From positions 14,658,202 to 14,722,201 of the forward strand of contig CM033738.1 of the NCBI GenBank assembly GCA_019671005.1: a stretch of 64,000 nt of DNA, in the 5' to 3' direction. Origin of the DNA: Hibiscus mutabilis (taxonomy: Eukaryota; Streptophyta; Magnoliopsida; Malvales; Malvaceae). The notes beneath the pieces were generated by a model that saw only the letters and a program-made list of their open reading frames with translations, was not told the DNA's origin and searched no databases. Below, piece after piece: positions 13,401 through 25,928 of this stretch. Every line of letters begins with the position of its first letter. The stretch's first letter is position 1. The translations under genes were made by a program, and so were the position numbers.

Positions 13401-14519
13401 TCGAAAAGCACTCCGATATTGGAAATCTGATAATAATTATTTTCGGATAAGAGTGTGGATTTTTTTGGGTACTCTACTGAAGCTTAATCCAATCGAGACT
13501 CTTTGCTTCATGAGTGATGGTAATATTTTCAAAGTCATGACAATGCTGAGTAGCTTGGGAATTTGTTGTTTGCTCTATCATTTATTTCGAGCCAAAGGAA
13601 TGTGATGAATTGAATTCCCCAAACAAAAATGGGACAGAAAGTGAACCTGCCAAAGGTAAGTTGGTCAAATATCAAAGTAACTTAAAATGCACTTCACATC
13701 TTCAAACATCAATTTAGCTTTTGAGGTCCCCTAGACACAGGATTTGCTTAGGGCAATCCTCGGTAAGCCATTTTCAGTGTTGTTCGTGCACTTGATATTT
13801 GGGGCATTCAGTATCGCCTGATATATTTGTAATTTGAAAAGAAAAGTCAGCTTTCTCAATAAGCATATCACTTTAAAATCAGAACGCGTATTTCCTACAT
13901 TACAAATATTTCAAAATTTTGCTAACAAGAGTAAGCAACAAATTTTTTGGGGCAAAATTTTTTGGGGCTTAAATGTGACCCGTGATGAGGATACTGTCGA
14001 GACTAAAAATTGAGCAATTGAGAAAAAATCAAGAAGAACAATCTCGAATGGTAGTCTTGAAGATACACTTTGAAAGGTTGAACCCGAGCGTGAGGTGGGG
14101 TATTCTAGCCGCATTGGAGCCCTAGTGAAAATAAGACCAAATTTTTTTGAAGAACCGGGCATGCCTAAGTGGTTCTCAATTAGCATTCATTCATGCATCA
14201 TACATAATTACACATCCCTAGGTTAAGGGGCATGCTAACACATGCATCAAATCATTTTACCTTTTTGACAGGTATCCAGAGATTTACAAAGATCCTGTCT
14301 AAAACTTCACGTTGGAAGAAGTAGATCCCAGCAAGATTTCAATTCACATTTTTGTGAAAACCAAGCAAAGACTTTGAACCACGACTTCTTGAAAAGTGGA
14401 TCAAGACAAAGAACCAAGAGTTCCACACGAGAAGAACTCATCCAGTAAGAATCAAGGGTTCCTGTCAAGAAGAGCACATCCAACAAAAACTTCAAGTGTT
14501 ACTTCATAATCTACACCAA

Positions 14520-15230
14520 AGACCTCAGTGCATCGTTTCATTTCTGAACTGACAACCTTCAGTGTTGAAAGTTTAATATATTAGCAGCCTTCATTGCTTG
14601 ACTTTCATCTCCTAGGAATCAGTAAGGCCTTCAGCGTATGATAATCCAGACCATCAAGAGCCTTCAGTGCTTGACTTTAATTTTTTGGGAATTAGTAAGA
14701 CCTTCAGTGTGACTCGAACTGTCAGTAAACCCTTCAGTGTTTGACTTTATCACTAAGTCCTCTAGTGCATGATGAGCTAAGTCGTTCGTAAATCCTTCAA
14801 TATTGGACCTTCATTTTCTAACCACCACTAAGACCTCCAGCGCATGGTGAGCCAGACCGTCAGTAAATCCTTCAGTGTTTAACTTTATTTTCTAGCCATC
14901 ACTAAGTCCTCCAGTGCATGATGAGCTCAGTCGTCCGTAAATCCTTCAGTTTTGGACCTTCTATTTCTGACCACCACTAAGACCTCAAGTGCATGGTGAG
15001 CCAGACCGTCAGTAAATCCTTTAGTGTTTGACTTTATTTTCCATCCATCAGTAAGACCTCTCATGTGCTTGGTGAGCCAGACCGTCCGTAAATCCTTCAG
15101 TGTGGGACTTCCATTTTCTGACCACCACTAAAACCTCCAATGCATGGTGAGCCAGACCATCATCAAAGCCTTCAGTGCTTGACCGTTTATCTCTCGGACC
15201 ATCAACAAGACCTTCAGTGCATGATGATTT
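14520..15230. repeat. Minisatellite with 74-77 bp period
   Basis: Units begin TAAGACCTCC (or TAAGTCCTCC) at 14829, 14903, 14978, 15052 and 15129, giving periods of 74, 75, 74 and 77 bases. Each unit continues GTGCATGGTGAGCC, AGACCGTC, GTAAATCCTTCAGTG. Looser units with the CCTTCAGTG word extend back to about 14520. Alternate units are more alike (TTTGACTTTATTTTC against GGACCTTC), hinting at a 150 bp higher-order unit. Confidence 0.85.
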
Positions 15231-15470
15231 GAGCTTCAAATCGCAAACAGGGAAGTGGGATAAAATTAATGATTTTAGTCTTTGCTCTATCCTTGTTAAC
15301 ACAAGAATGAGCAAAGATGGGCAGTTGTAATCACTAATTTTGTCCGGGCTTTATTTTTCTAACTTGAGCTTATTTATTTAATACTAATATATACATATCT
15401 ATTATATTATTACCGTTGTTAATTATATAACATTATTCAAAAAAAGAACAAAAAAACAACTTCAAGTTTA

Positions 15471-16884
15471 GTCTACCATTGTAATGAGAATCAAGTTATT
15501 GCAAGACCAAGATCCTGAATTGCAAGCCATTTTTTCCAAGCTTCAAAGTATTCCTGATCCTGATTTTAAATTTAACTCCGAATGACTCTTGTGTTTCCGC
15601 GATAGAATTTGTGTACCCAATGATGAACCTCTCCATTGTGATACTCTCAAGGAAGCTCACTGCAGCTCTTTTTCAGTTCACCCGGGGTCGGTGAAGATGT
15701 ATAAAGACCTATGGGAATTATACTGGTGGCCTGGTATGAAGAAGGCTATTGCAGAGTTTATATCAAGATGTCTTACGTGCGATCAGGTCAAGGCTGCGCA
15801 TCTTGTTCCCACGAGATTATTACAACCCATTGAACTTCCATAATGGACGTGGAAAAGAATAACCATAGACTTTGTCAATGGTTTACCGTTAACTCCAATT
15901 AAGCATGACGTTATTTGGGTCATTGTCGACCGTTTTACCAAGTCAGGTCATTTCTTACCTGTTAGAATGGACTACGGTCTTCCCAAGTTAGCTGACTTAT
16001 ACATCAAGGAAGTAATCAGACTGCACGGAGTACCTAAGTCAATAATCTTCAATCGAGATCCACGTTTTGCTTCATAATTCTGAAAAGCATTACAAGGAGC
16101 CTTGGACACCCGAGTTAATCTCAGTATAGCTTTTCACCCTCAATCTGATGGTTAATTAGAAAAGGTAATTCAGATATTGAAATACATGCTCCGTGCATGT
16201 GTCATTGATTTTGAAGGGACTTGGGAGATGTCCCTACCTCTCGTCGAGTTCGCTTACAATAATAGTTATCAATCATCTATCGGGATGGCACCATATGAAG
16301 CATTATATGGTAGGAGATGTAGAACACCGTTATGTTGGTCTGAACTCGGTGAAGGCAAGATGTTGGGCCCTGACTTACTTATTCATGACCGTTTGAAGGC
16401 CACCTTTAACCAACAGAATGCCTGTTATAACCTCAAGATGAGAGATATATAGTTTGATGTGGGTGAGAAAGCATTCCTGAAAGTCTCCCCATGGAAGAAG
16501 ATTCTTCGTTTTGGCAAGAAGGGGAAGCTAAATCCCTGATTCATTGGACCTTTTGAAGTTATTGAAAGAATTGGTCCTGTGGCTTACCGATTAGCTTTGC
16601 CTCGGGATTTGAGCAAGATTCATGATGTATTTCATGTATCGATGCTCTGCAAGTACAGTTCAGACCTATCTCATGTTGTTGAGCTCGAATTAATAGAGCT
16701 TCAACCTAACTTAACGTATGAGGAAGAACCTGTGAAAGTATTGGCAAGAGAAGTCAAGAGACTTCGAAACAAAAATGTTCCATTAGTTAAAGTGTTGTGG
16801 AGAAGTCACAACGTTGAAAGAAGCTGCATAGGAACCGAAAGAGACCATGAGGAGCCAGTATCCACATCTCTTCGATTCAGGTAA
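15471..16884 (+). pseudogene. Ty3/gypsy integrase with chromodomain-like tail, degenerate (element D)
   Basis: Reading forward, the frame holds an integrase N-terminal HHCC zinc-binding module at 15589-15843 (HPGSVKMYKDLWELYWWPGM then SRCLTCDQVK). The core follows, with the first catalytic aspartate (TIDFVNGLP) and then FNRDPRF, where the second catalytic aspartate position is Asn. At 16177-16452 comes the region with the catalytic glutamate and the WEMSLPLVEFAYNNSYQSS block, then GPF/Y (IGPFEVIERIG, near 16545) and at 16579-16884 a group II chromodomain-like tail (VPLVKVLWRSHNVE). In-frame stops at 15583, 15841, near 16075, 16155, 16450 and 16539 show it is dead. No RT, RNase H or gag is present upstream; the coding sequence starts abruptly near 15471. 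The LTR at 16920 follows after a short purine-rich tract, as in Tekay/Del elements. Confidence 0.9.
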
Positions 16885-16919
16885 AAGTTTGAGGATGAAT
16901 TTTTCTTAAGGGAGAGAGT

Positions 16920-19645
16920 TGTAACACCCCAAAACCAGGCCTAGTTAGAATTTAATTTCGGCAACCAGAAATTTTATGTCGGAAAGTCAAATTATAGTGT
17001 TGACATTGACCAAGTGATCAATTATTGAGCTATTGAAACCAATTAAGTATTGATATTGTTTAAGGACCTTATAGTAAACTTTGAAAACTGTTTTAGTGAC
17101 CAAATTGAGAAAAATAGAAGTTTAGGGGTAAAAGTATAAAGAAGTTAAAAGTTGAGGGACTAACCTTGCGATTAGCCCCTTCTCAAGATGAATCATCTTA
17201 TACGTGGGACTCTAAGGATAGCTTTCTTCATGCTAAGGAAAGCTAAAACATAAAATAGAAAGAATTAGGATAGTAAAGCTTACCTGGCAAAAATCCATAA
17301 GCGAGCATCCTTCACCATCTTTATCATCTTCTTCCTCTAAGCTTACACCTCAAGCAAGCACCTCCATTGGAGGATAAATTGAGCTTTGGTTTTCTTAAGT
17401 TTCTAGATCCTAGATTCTAGATATCGATCGGGTAAGCAATAATTCCTTATCGATTCATCGATTCTATGACCAAATTCATGTTCAATTCTAAGTTTAAGAA
17501 TCAAAGAACCCTAGAAATTCTCTAGGGATATCATAGTCTATTTGTTATTGTTTTTCAAAGATAATAAGTTGCTATGGATCCATAATCAATATTAAAATCC
17601 TTGTAATTCCTATTTCATTGTAGCTCAAGAGATCCAAGGTAAAGAACCACCAAATCCTTCCAATTCTACCAAGCTCAAGAATAAGAGAGTTGTCATCCGG
17701 GAGCCTTGAAAGCCTCAGAAGTATTGGTGTGTGTAGTCAGAGTCTTGGGGTAGGCAAGGTGCCTATCTCAATTTCATTATATTGTCCTATTGCATTTTCA
17801 TCCATGAATTCAAGGTATGTTTATATCGAAACCTCGTAGGAGGTATCATCGATAAGCTTTGGTAAGCTTATTACATTGTCAAGTTGATTACCAAAGTATT
17901 AAATTGACATTGTTATCATTGAAATATTGAAAAAGACTAAAGTGATCATACTATATGGTTATCAATATTGTCACCGTTATTGTTATTGTTACCGTTATTG
18001 GTATTGGTATTGGTATTGCTATTGATATTGATTTAAGTATTGAAATCCTTGGATACAAATGTACATGGGATACAATTGGCATGCCATAGAATTCATGATC
18101 TTATTGGTACGGAGTGGACTATGGTCCTTGAGCTAAGGCTCTATTTGGTGATGTTGGCAGGATGTGTTAGTGTTGGTCTTATTGGCGATGTTGGAGGATA
18201 TTGACCATTTATTGTTGGCGATGTTGGTGGGGAATTCGCGTATCCACATTACATGATGATCCAAGGAAAATAAACAAGTATTGCAAGTATCATTAAAACA
18301 TGAATTGAGATGCATATACATTGTTATACATGTTATTGTTTCCGTTGATATTCATGTTATTATTATTAAATACCTCACTAAACTAAGTAAGGCTAATGCA
18401 TCTCATTTCCATGCATTTTCAGGTTAAAAGTTAGTCGGTTCGAGGATCAGAGCAAGGATGTTTTTGAAGCAAGTCACTAAGTTGTATGTAATGTAAACCT
18501 TGTCCTTAAACTCCTAGAAAGGTGGCATAGGGTCTAGACAAGTTAGTTTAGCCCTATTTTGTATGTACATAAGGCTCACTAAATGAAATGGGCTAAAACA
18601 TGAAATATGGTATGTTTATGATTTTGGTAAAATTGGTAAAATGGCCCTAAATGATCTAATAAGGGAAAACCAGATAAATGGATTCATTTTGGCGTAAAAT
18701 TTTACATGCATATAGATTTGATGCTTTTAAGATGGCTGGTAACATTTCATAAACTTTGTACATAGTTAAGGCCATCAAATTGGATAAAAACTAGATAAAA
18801 TATGTCATTACAGGCCCTTTCATATCGATACGAGTGGTGATGTATCGGTACGGCCTTGCATAATTGGTCGGTTTAACCTTGGCATATCGATACGTAAGCT
18901 GGGCATATCGATACAGGTCTTAGCCACTAGAAAATTTAATAAGGTACCGTATTGATACAGAAGGTTAACTTTTGAGCATTAACTATGCGTACCGATACTT
19001 AGTATCGGTATGGGCTTAAGAGAAATAACCGTTTTAACGGTTAGAATAGGTGTACTGGTACAACCCTAAATGTTTCGATACGGCTGGTTGGTTTTGTAAT
19101 CTGAATCCCATTAAGACATCATAGCGTACCAATACAGATGACATCTATATCGGTACAACCCCTAAGGTTTATAATTATTTTAACGGGTATAATGAAGGCT
19201 TACCAATGCGGCCTCTTCGAGTATTGGTACGGAGGAAGGTAAATTGGTTAAAAGATGTTTTCCAAAGTTGTAAAATGTTGTGATTTAGTCACTAAATTTT
19301 TATAAGGCTTAATCGAGGGTATAAATGATCTCTGATTATGTTATAAACTTGTATATAAGATATTTAAATATCGAATTCCATACGGGTAACCTTAATTTTT
19401 TATAAGACCTTGCAATTTACTAGTTTTACAATTTAGTCCCTAAATTTGTGTAATTCGCCCAATAGTCCCTTAATTATAATCTGACTTAATTTATGTTGAT
19501 CATAAGTATCCGTTGTATCGAATCAAACGTTGTTAAGTCATTGTATTTAGTTCAAGCCGTCGGAATTATCAAACTATTCACTGTATTGTTCATCGATAAT
19601 GCTTTCCAACCCAGATTCCTACCAGACTGGGAAGAGGGCGTTACA
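16920..19645 (+). repeat. 3' LTR of element D, complete, 2726 bp
   Basis: It begins TGTAACACCCC right after the polypurine-like AAGGGAGAGAGT and ends GGGCGTTACA, followed at once by family B LTR sequence. It contains a simple TATTG/TTATTG tract (17960-18030), three GGCGATGTTGG-like units (18140-18240) and a dense cluster of TATCGATAC / TATCGGTAC motifs (18825-19260). There is no gene. The CTAATGCATCTC...GCATTTTCAGG block near 18390 also occurs in the solo LTR near 24920, so the two families are related. Confidence 0.87.
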
Positions 19646-20783
19646 TCAATGCATCATAATGCATTCACAACCAAGAAACCTCAAATTGCAACAATACTCA
19701 TCAATTCTCAAGTAATCACCCTTCCACAATAACCGAAAACATCATCAAACAACTCACAAACTTTACCCAGCCACAACCAATGGATTTATCCATCAACTAA
19801 CATCAATTAACATCCAAAAACACATAACATTATCATTATACCTCCAGCATTAATTAAAACCCACAACTCCCCAAAAACTCATAACTAACAACCTAGAAAA
19901 TTAGAGATTCATATGGTTTTGGGATTCCAATGTCAAAACCCACTTATTAACATTATAAGACATCAAAATCATGTTCCAATACAATAAAGAATATAGCAAA
20001 ACAGATCTAATTCGAAATCTCGTCAATTTCCACAATTAAACCAATTAATTCCATTATAACCATAAAAACTCATTAGAAAACACATGTAAAGGACCAATAA
20101 CTTGGGAATTTTAGTAAAGAACCTTGTATTAGAGGAGAAGGACGAACCTCACCTCTAATTGATGACTTTCCCCTTAATTGGATGGATTGACATAAGAAAA
20201 CAATGAGAAAACAACAAGATTTTAATAGGAAATCATTATAAACTCACTTGAAATCAAAATATTAATTAAAATAAGATATTACCCGAAGGTTTTGAAGAAG
20301 AAAAAAGCGTTTGGCTGGAGAGAATTGGAGAGAAAAGTTTTTGGAGAAAAGTTAGTTACATCAAATTTGTTTTAAGCATTAATTATCCAATTAATTCTCC
20401 TAGCCTATTTATAGCATTTTAAAATCATTTAAAATAACCAATTTAAAGGGAAAAGTATGATATTAGACTTTGGGTAAATAGCTCCTTAAAGATTCAAAGT
20501 TTTGATCCTTTACATTTTAGTCACTAGAAAAATAGATTTTACAACCTTACATTTCGATCATTACCCCAAAATGTATTACTTCCAAAACTTATCTTCCAAA
20601 ATTGATTTCACTATATAACTTTATATATTAAATAAAGATTTTAAAATATTTTCCCATATTTTTAACTCCTTTAAAAATATTAGTTATGAATTAATCCCAA
20701 AACTGTCTCAAATTCTCTAATTCGATTCATCGAACCGTCTATCTGACCTAGTTAACATCTAGGCCCAAAACTGAAGCATTACA
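19646..20783 (-). repeat. LTR fragment, family B relative
   Basis: It begins at TCAATGCATCATAATGCATT, which matches 9153 onward of the family B fragment, and ends at 20783 with the minus-strand start TGTAATGCTTCAG. Order and content follow 9153-10277 throughout (ACTTATTAACATTAT, CACCTCTAATTG, AGCTCCTTAAAGATTC). The left end is the junction with element D's LTR, so D probably inserted into this older LTR. Confidence 0.75.
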
Positions 20784-21331
20784 GGACAAAATGGTTGCCC
20801 GAGTGGTGGATGATCGACAGGTTGAGGATGTGTTACGTAATTATGTTGAGTTAGAAAGTTTGGGGTTAGTATTAAATGTGAGAGATTCGAGCATATTGGT
20901 TTCACATAGACCGGTTGTACTAGGGATATCATCTGTGGGCTTCAGGTTGATTGATATTGGTAATTATGGGCCTTTAGAGGTGGCTTGGATGTTTTATAAA
21001 AAGTTGAGATAGTTCATCTTAAAGAAGCTCATATAAAGGTTCTAGCCAAGTCAAATATTGATTTGGGTTTCTTAAACCCTGAAGAGCAAAATATCGTCAT
21101 AGAACGTATGAAGAAAAAAGGTCATGGTCGACCAAAGTCGTAGAAAAGTAAGTTGTTTGTTGGTTTGGGTTGCTAAAGTCGTGGCATTTTGTGCTCATGC
21201 TTGATATCGCTTTATTTGTCTTGCATGTGATAATGTTGTAGTGGGTTGCATCGGGTATTGTTGAATTTGTTATTATAGCTTGTGTGATGGGGTGAGGTGT
21301 TGCTCTTATTTGCTTTTGTCTACATTGTTAG
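20784..21331 (+). pseudogene. Unidentified coding remnant, partial copy (possibly LINE ORF1-like)
   Basis: This 0.55 kb segment is about 90% identical by eye to 40215-40756. Its frame (20791-21012) reads VVDDRQVED...ELESLGLVL...VVLGISSVGF...LIDIGN, then, past a stop and a frame change, HLKEA...LGFLNPEEQN and a basic GHGRPKS end near 21141. I do not recognise the family with certainty; the preceding part of the longer copy recalls plant LINE ORF1 C-terminal segments. The similarity to the second copy stops near 21331, where the non-coding long-element interior starts. Confidence 0.5.
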
Positions 21332-21757
21332 GCGTTAATAATGTTTGTGATGCAGGTACGGATAATTCGCTCTGTGGATGCACGTTGATTAGAAGACCCT
21401 TTGTTCGCTTAAAAAGTAGTCCCGTTGATACTTAGGAAGTAACATCTCCCTTCTCAAGGGCATTTCTCTGAGATAGTAGATTTAGGATCTACTAGTTCGC
21501 TGGAGTGTGACTGAAGTTAGACATTCTATAGTTTGATAGAGCTACCTTCTGAAGAGTTGTTGCACCTTGGAAATTGCTTTGGTTAATCAAGTGCAAAGCT
21601 AGCCTGTAATGTCTAGTGTTGTGCTTGAGGCTTTGAGACCTCGAGGGAACCCAGCCTTTGGTATTGAGAATGTCGAACCGTTGCCCCTTTCGATAGGGCT
21701 TTTTCATAGTGGTTGTTTGAAGAATGGCACAACGGGGTTGCGAGATAGGTTTGACCA
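21332..21757 (+). mobile_element. Internal domain of non-coding long element 1, segment 1
   Basis: From about 21360 this matches 61700-62100 (GGATGCACGTTGATTAGAAG against GGATGTACGTTGGTTGGAAG; CTCAAGGGCATTT; AACCCAGCCTTTGG against AACCCAAACTTTGG). The matching copy lies just downstream of an LTR and PBS, so this is retrotransposon interior. It codes for nothing recognisable. It is cut at 21757/21758 by a solo LTR and resumes at 25929. Confidence 0.8.
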
Positions 21758-24700
21758 TGTAATACCTCTAAAATCGGGTTAGTAAAATCAAATAGTTTGT
21801 CTTGAATCTTTAATCTCCTTATATATTTGTCGAAAGGATTAAAATGATTAAAAATAAGGGCATGATGATCATATTAGAGTGACTAGTTTGATAAAAATGC
21901 AAAATTAGGTGGTTTGCATATGTGTTTGCCAATAGTTGGGGGGTGATATGTGTCTTCCATGTATGTATTTTGAGGGATGAATAATCATCCAAATTTGTAT
22001 TAAAACATAAAAACAAAATACCAAGTTTGCCGGTTATGCCTAGAGAGAAAAGGGGAAGTAAAATAACACAAAATTCATCTTCTTCTCCCATTTTCCATGA
22101 AACCGAAAGCTTCCCTCCCACATGAAACAACGAAGCTGACTGGAATTGAGCAATTAAGTGTTCTAACAAGGTCCTTTTGCTAGTTTTTCTTGCTGGAAGA
22201 AGGTATGATATTAAGTTCTATGAATTGTTTATGGAGTCTTGGGAATAATGGTTCCATTGGTTGTGTATGAATATGTTGTTTGGTTTGAATGTTATAGGAA
22301 GATTTTAAGTAGTAATGTTGTTCTATTTTGTCTAAATTCAATGAGATGAATGCTTGCTGGAAATTGATCACTTGAATGGTAAAATGTTAGTGAAAGCATG
22401 CTGAATTTTGATAATAGACCCCATGTCATATGATTGTGTTCAAAGTTATATTGTAGAATTTAGAAAAGTTTAGTTAGATATAGAAACTATTTTGGAAGAT
22501 TTTGAAAGCTGCTAGTGAGTTTAGGAAATCATAGAAAATTGAATATATTGAGATAGACCATGAATTTTATGTATATAGAACCATGTGTAAGTCTAGTTTA
22601 ATCTCCAACAAACGGTGATTGATTTCGAGCTCTAAATCAAAAGTTATGAATTTTTAAGTGACTCCTCTGGATAGTTTCTGTTTTGAGAACTCTATGAATT
22701 TTCAAAATTTTTGTGTATTTTATTAATTTATGTGGCTTATACCGTTAGAACCACAGTCGAATCTAGTTTTATCGAGGTAAAGAAAGTTAAATTTCAGTAT
22801 GTATTCTGTCCAGTAGAGGTAATTCTTTGAAGGTAGCGCAAGCTGCCAAATATTGGAAATAATTGTCTAACTTAAAAATGAAAATGCTGAATGAAAGGTC
22901 TTTAATGGTTTCTATTTAATTGAGTTAGATAAGTATTATGATATGAATTATGAAGTGCATTGGTAATGTCATGAATACAGTTTGCTTAATCTTGAAATTA
23001 GCTTAATATTGTATGAAAACCATGAAAGTGTGTTAGAAAGGATGTTGCCCTATTTTTAGTATAAATGTATGTGATGATTGTGATGTGAATTATGGATGAT
23101 ATTGTCTTGAAATATTGTTGTTTGATGGATGAACATGAACCTGTTTAATGATGGAAACTTCTAATTAACAAGGGATTTTATTAAAACTGGTTTGGTAACC
23201 ATAGTGATAATTTTTATGTTATGAGCTTGAGCTCGATTAGATTTGTAATGTTGTTATACAAACATGATTTGATGTGTAATTTACTAAATAAAAATAGTTT
23301 TATATATACATACAGTTTGGTATATGTATTCAGTTTTGATAGCATGAATGTATGCAGTTTGGTATATGTAAGCAGTTTTGATAGCATGAATGTATGCAGT
23401 TAAATCAGTGTTGTAAGTATGTTATAAAGTTAGTGTTGTAAGTATGTTATGTGATGAAATTGCTTTGCTGCCTTAATTAATAGTGTTAATTGAGAAACAA
23501 GGTTATTCTTAGGAATATAAGGAAGCCAATGCATATGATTAGCATTGAAATGCATGATCTTAAGGAAATGGAAATGTTTATGAATGAAGAATCTAGTTAA
23601 TACTAAGAGTTAATGAATGACTATATGTGTGTGTGCTTTTTGAATATGCAAATGTTATAATGCATTCTAATGCTTTGTTTATATTTTGATTGGGATACCT
23701 TGGATCAAGAAACTCAGAAACAAGTTCTTGGATTGGAAAATCTGTTAAGAGTAAGTAGGAATTGTGGTTTAGTATATCCCGTAACTTTGAGATATCAGGT
23801 GAGTGCAGCTACATTTGTCTCGGATGACACGGAGTTATTCCGATTATTGTTTCTTTAAATTTGAAGTACATGATGTCTATGTATGGATTGCATTTGATGA
23901 TTTCATTATTTATATGGCTTATTTAGAGCACATTGGGTGGGTTCATACATGGCATGGCATTTTTAATAAGTACATTTGATTATGATTGCATTACTTATGC
24001 ATCTTGTGTTTTGGCCATGTTATATTTTGTAATGATATGATATATGATACTAAACATTGTTTGGAAGCTTAGAAACTAGATTAAAAACCTTAATCTCTAA
24101 TGTTATAAGACTTCAAGAAATGAACTATGAACTCTAAAGCCATAAGATTTTAATAAATGAAATATGAATTCTAATGCTATAAGCCTTTGAGCTCTTAAGT
24201 TCTCCAGAGCTAGTAACTCATATGTGCCATAAGATATTAAAGAAAGAAATAAGTAGGCTTACCTTACGACATAAGATACCCCTCCCAACTTCAAAGCATA
24301 AAATATTTAAGTTGCCTAAACAATGGAAGTCCATGGACACTTTGGCATGGTGTAAAGGTATAATTCGGGACTACGATTCACGAGCTACGGCTCAAGGGTG
24401 ACGACCCTATATATGTGATATATTGGCAATAGTAGGAAGTAATGGGAGAGATGGTAAGGAGATTGGCGATAGTTGGCTGAATAGAGAAGAGAAGCTAGGT
24501 CTTATATGCTATAACACTTGCCATTACTTTGTGCTTTGTGCCATGTGTAACTCATACCAATACTACCTATGTCCAAATGTGATCCAAGGCAAATGTTTGT
24601 TATTGATAAGAACTCCAAAAGTTTTGATAAGAACCTTGATAAGCCTTGATAAGACTCCGATAAGATAAGATATGAACTCTGATAAGTTTCATAAGAAATT

Positions 24701-25928
24701 TGAAAGAACTCAGTTAAAAACTCTGAAAGATTCTCGATTAAGATATGAAAGAATATGAACTCTGATAAAGCTTCCAATAAATAAAGCCATGTATAAGCTA
24801 AGATTAAGATATAAGCACCTATTGCTAATTTATTCTTGTATTCTTTGAAATTTCACTCAATATCATTGGCATTATGCTCTATTATTTTAAGGTCACTACC
24901 TCACTTAGGCTATATAAGCCTAATGCATTAATGTCATGCATTTTCAGGTTTAGGAAGCTCTGTGTTTCGATCGTGTTCAAAGGTTGCAAGTCACTTTTCC
25001 AAATTTCTGTGTATTGTTTATGTTTTCCTTAAGAAACTCCTAGAACAGTGGTATATGACATTTGTATAAGCTTATCAGTATCTTGAGTAATAAATGTTTG
25101 TTATGATATCTTTGGGGTGTAAGACATTTAACTATGAATGTGATATGATTGACATTTGTATGACTTATTTCTATATGGTCTATGTTTAGTTATAAGAATG
25201 ATGGGAATAAATGTCTATGCATGCTGAATCTTACAATCTAAATTGTCTATGAGAAATTAGTAGTATAACAACTGGTTAAATATAATCAAGAATGCTCTAT
25301 GTATTTATTATCTTTTTAATGAACTAAACTTTTAGTTGTAATCTAGAATATATATGATTAGCATGGTTTATAAAGGGGTGGAATTACATATATGATTTTG
25401 AGTGTTCGATAAGTATGCTTGCTTTGATTAGCTAATTTGAATTTGAAGTATAAATTTATAGTTTAGTGATCTTGTTTGAAAGATTTTGATTTTTGGACAA
25501 ATAAAACTATATGATAAAGTTATGTCTGACTAGTTTAATTGAGAACATGTGCATGCTTTTAAGCTCTTTCGAATGGATTAAAAAGATTCAAAATGTTGTA
25601 AGAATAAAGAGAAATTTTGTTAGGCATAATTAAATAAAGTTCTTTTTAAATGGATAATATATGCAATACATCTATGCTTAGATAAGTGAAAATGGATTCA
25701 TGCTAGTATCAAATTGACATAGTTGGTAAAATATAACAAGTTAAATATTCGGAATGTTATAATAAAGTTCTATGACTTAAGTTTGATTTAAGACAATTTT
25801 TGTAAGCCTCTTGAACTAGGGAGAGTTTTAAATTTTGATCATGTGATTTCTGTTGTTGATTTTTTGTGTTTTGTTCGGGTGACATCTTCGATCCCGATTT
25901 CCTACTAGATAGGGTAGAGAGTGTTACA
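21758..25928 (+). repeat. Solo LTR, 4171 bp, with 5 bp target-site duplication
   Basis: The insert starts TGTAATACCTC and ends GAGAGTGTTACA. It interrupts sequence that is continuous in the second copy (62090-62115). Flanks are GACCA (21753-21757) and AACCG (25929-25933); the intact target in the other copy makes GACCG the likely original duplication, with one G-to-A change in each flank. No internal region, PBS or pol is present, so it is a solo LTR left by recombination between two LTRs. It shares the CTAATGCAT...GCATTTTCAGG block with element D's LTR. Open frames inside it (for example 22180-22371 minus, 23670-23858 plus, 24423-24668 plus) have no recognisable product. The tandem word CAGTTTGGTATATG...AGTTTTGATAGCATGAATG repeats near 23310-23400. 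Confidence 0.9.

Larger units (their letters stand above)
11583..15470 (+). other. Non-coding internal/leader region of Tat/Ogre-like element
   Basis: This 3.9 kb region follows the LTR and PBS, but no gag or pol motif is visible in any frame. It holds three groups of short tandem repeats (about 12440-12730, 13260-13400 and 14520-15230). Open frames on the minus strand at 13008-13394, 13911-14186, 14307-14495 and 15048-15314 overlap these repeats, show no known domain and are read as chance. It ends where integrase-coding sequence of a different lineage starts, near 15471, so the element was truncated there. Confidence 0.55.

Noticed and set aside
12440..15230. CRISPR-like spaced repeats
   Set aside because: The units are degenerate head-to-tail repeats without constant spacers, in a plant retrotransposon.
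15048..15314. Minus-strand frame with repeated TEGF.DGLAHQA-like units
   Set aside because: The protein repeats only mirror the 75 bp minisatellite; there is no start context or domain.
16193..16396. Second open frame in another phase inside the integrase region
   Set aside because: Shadow of the integrase frame at 16177-16452.
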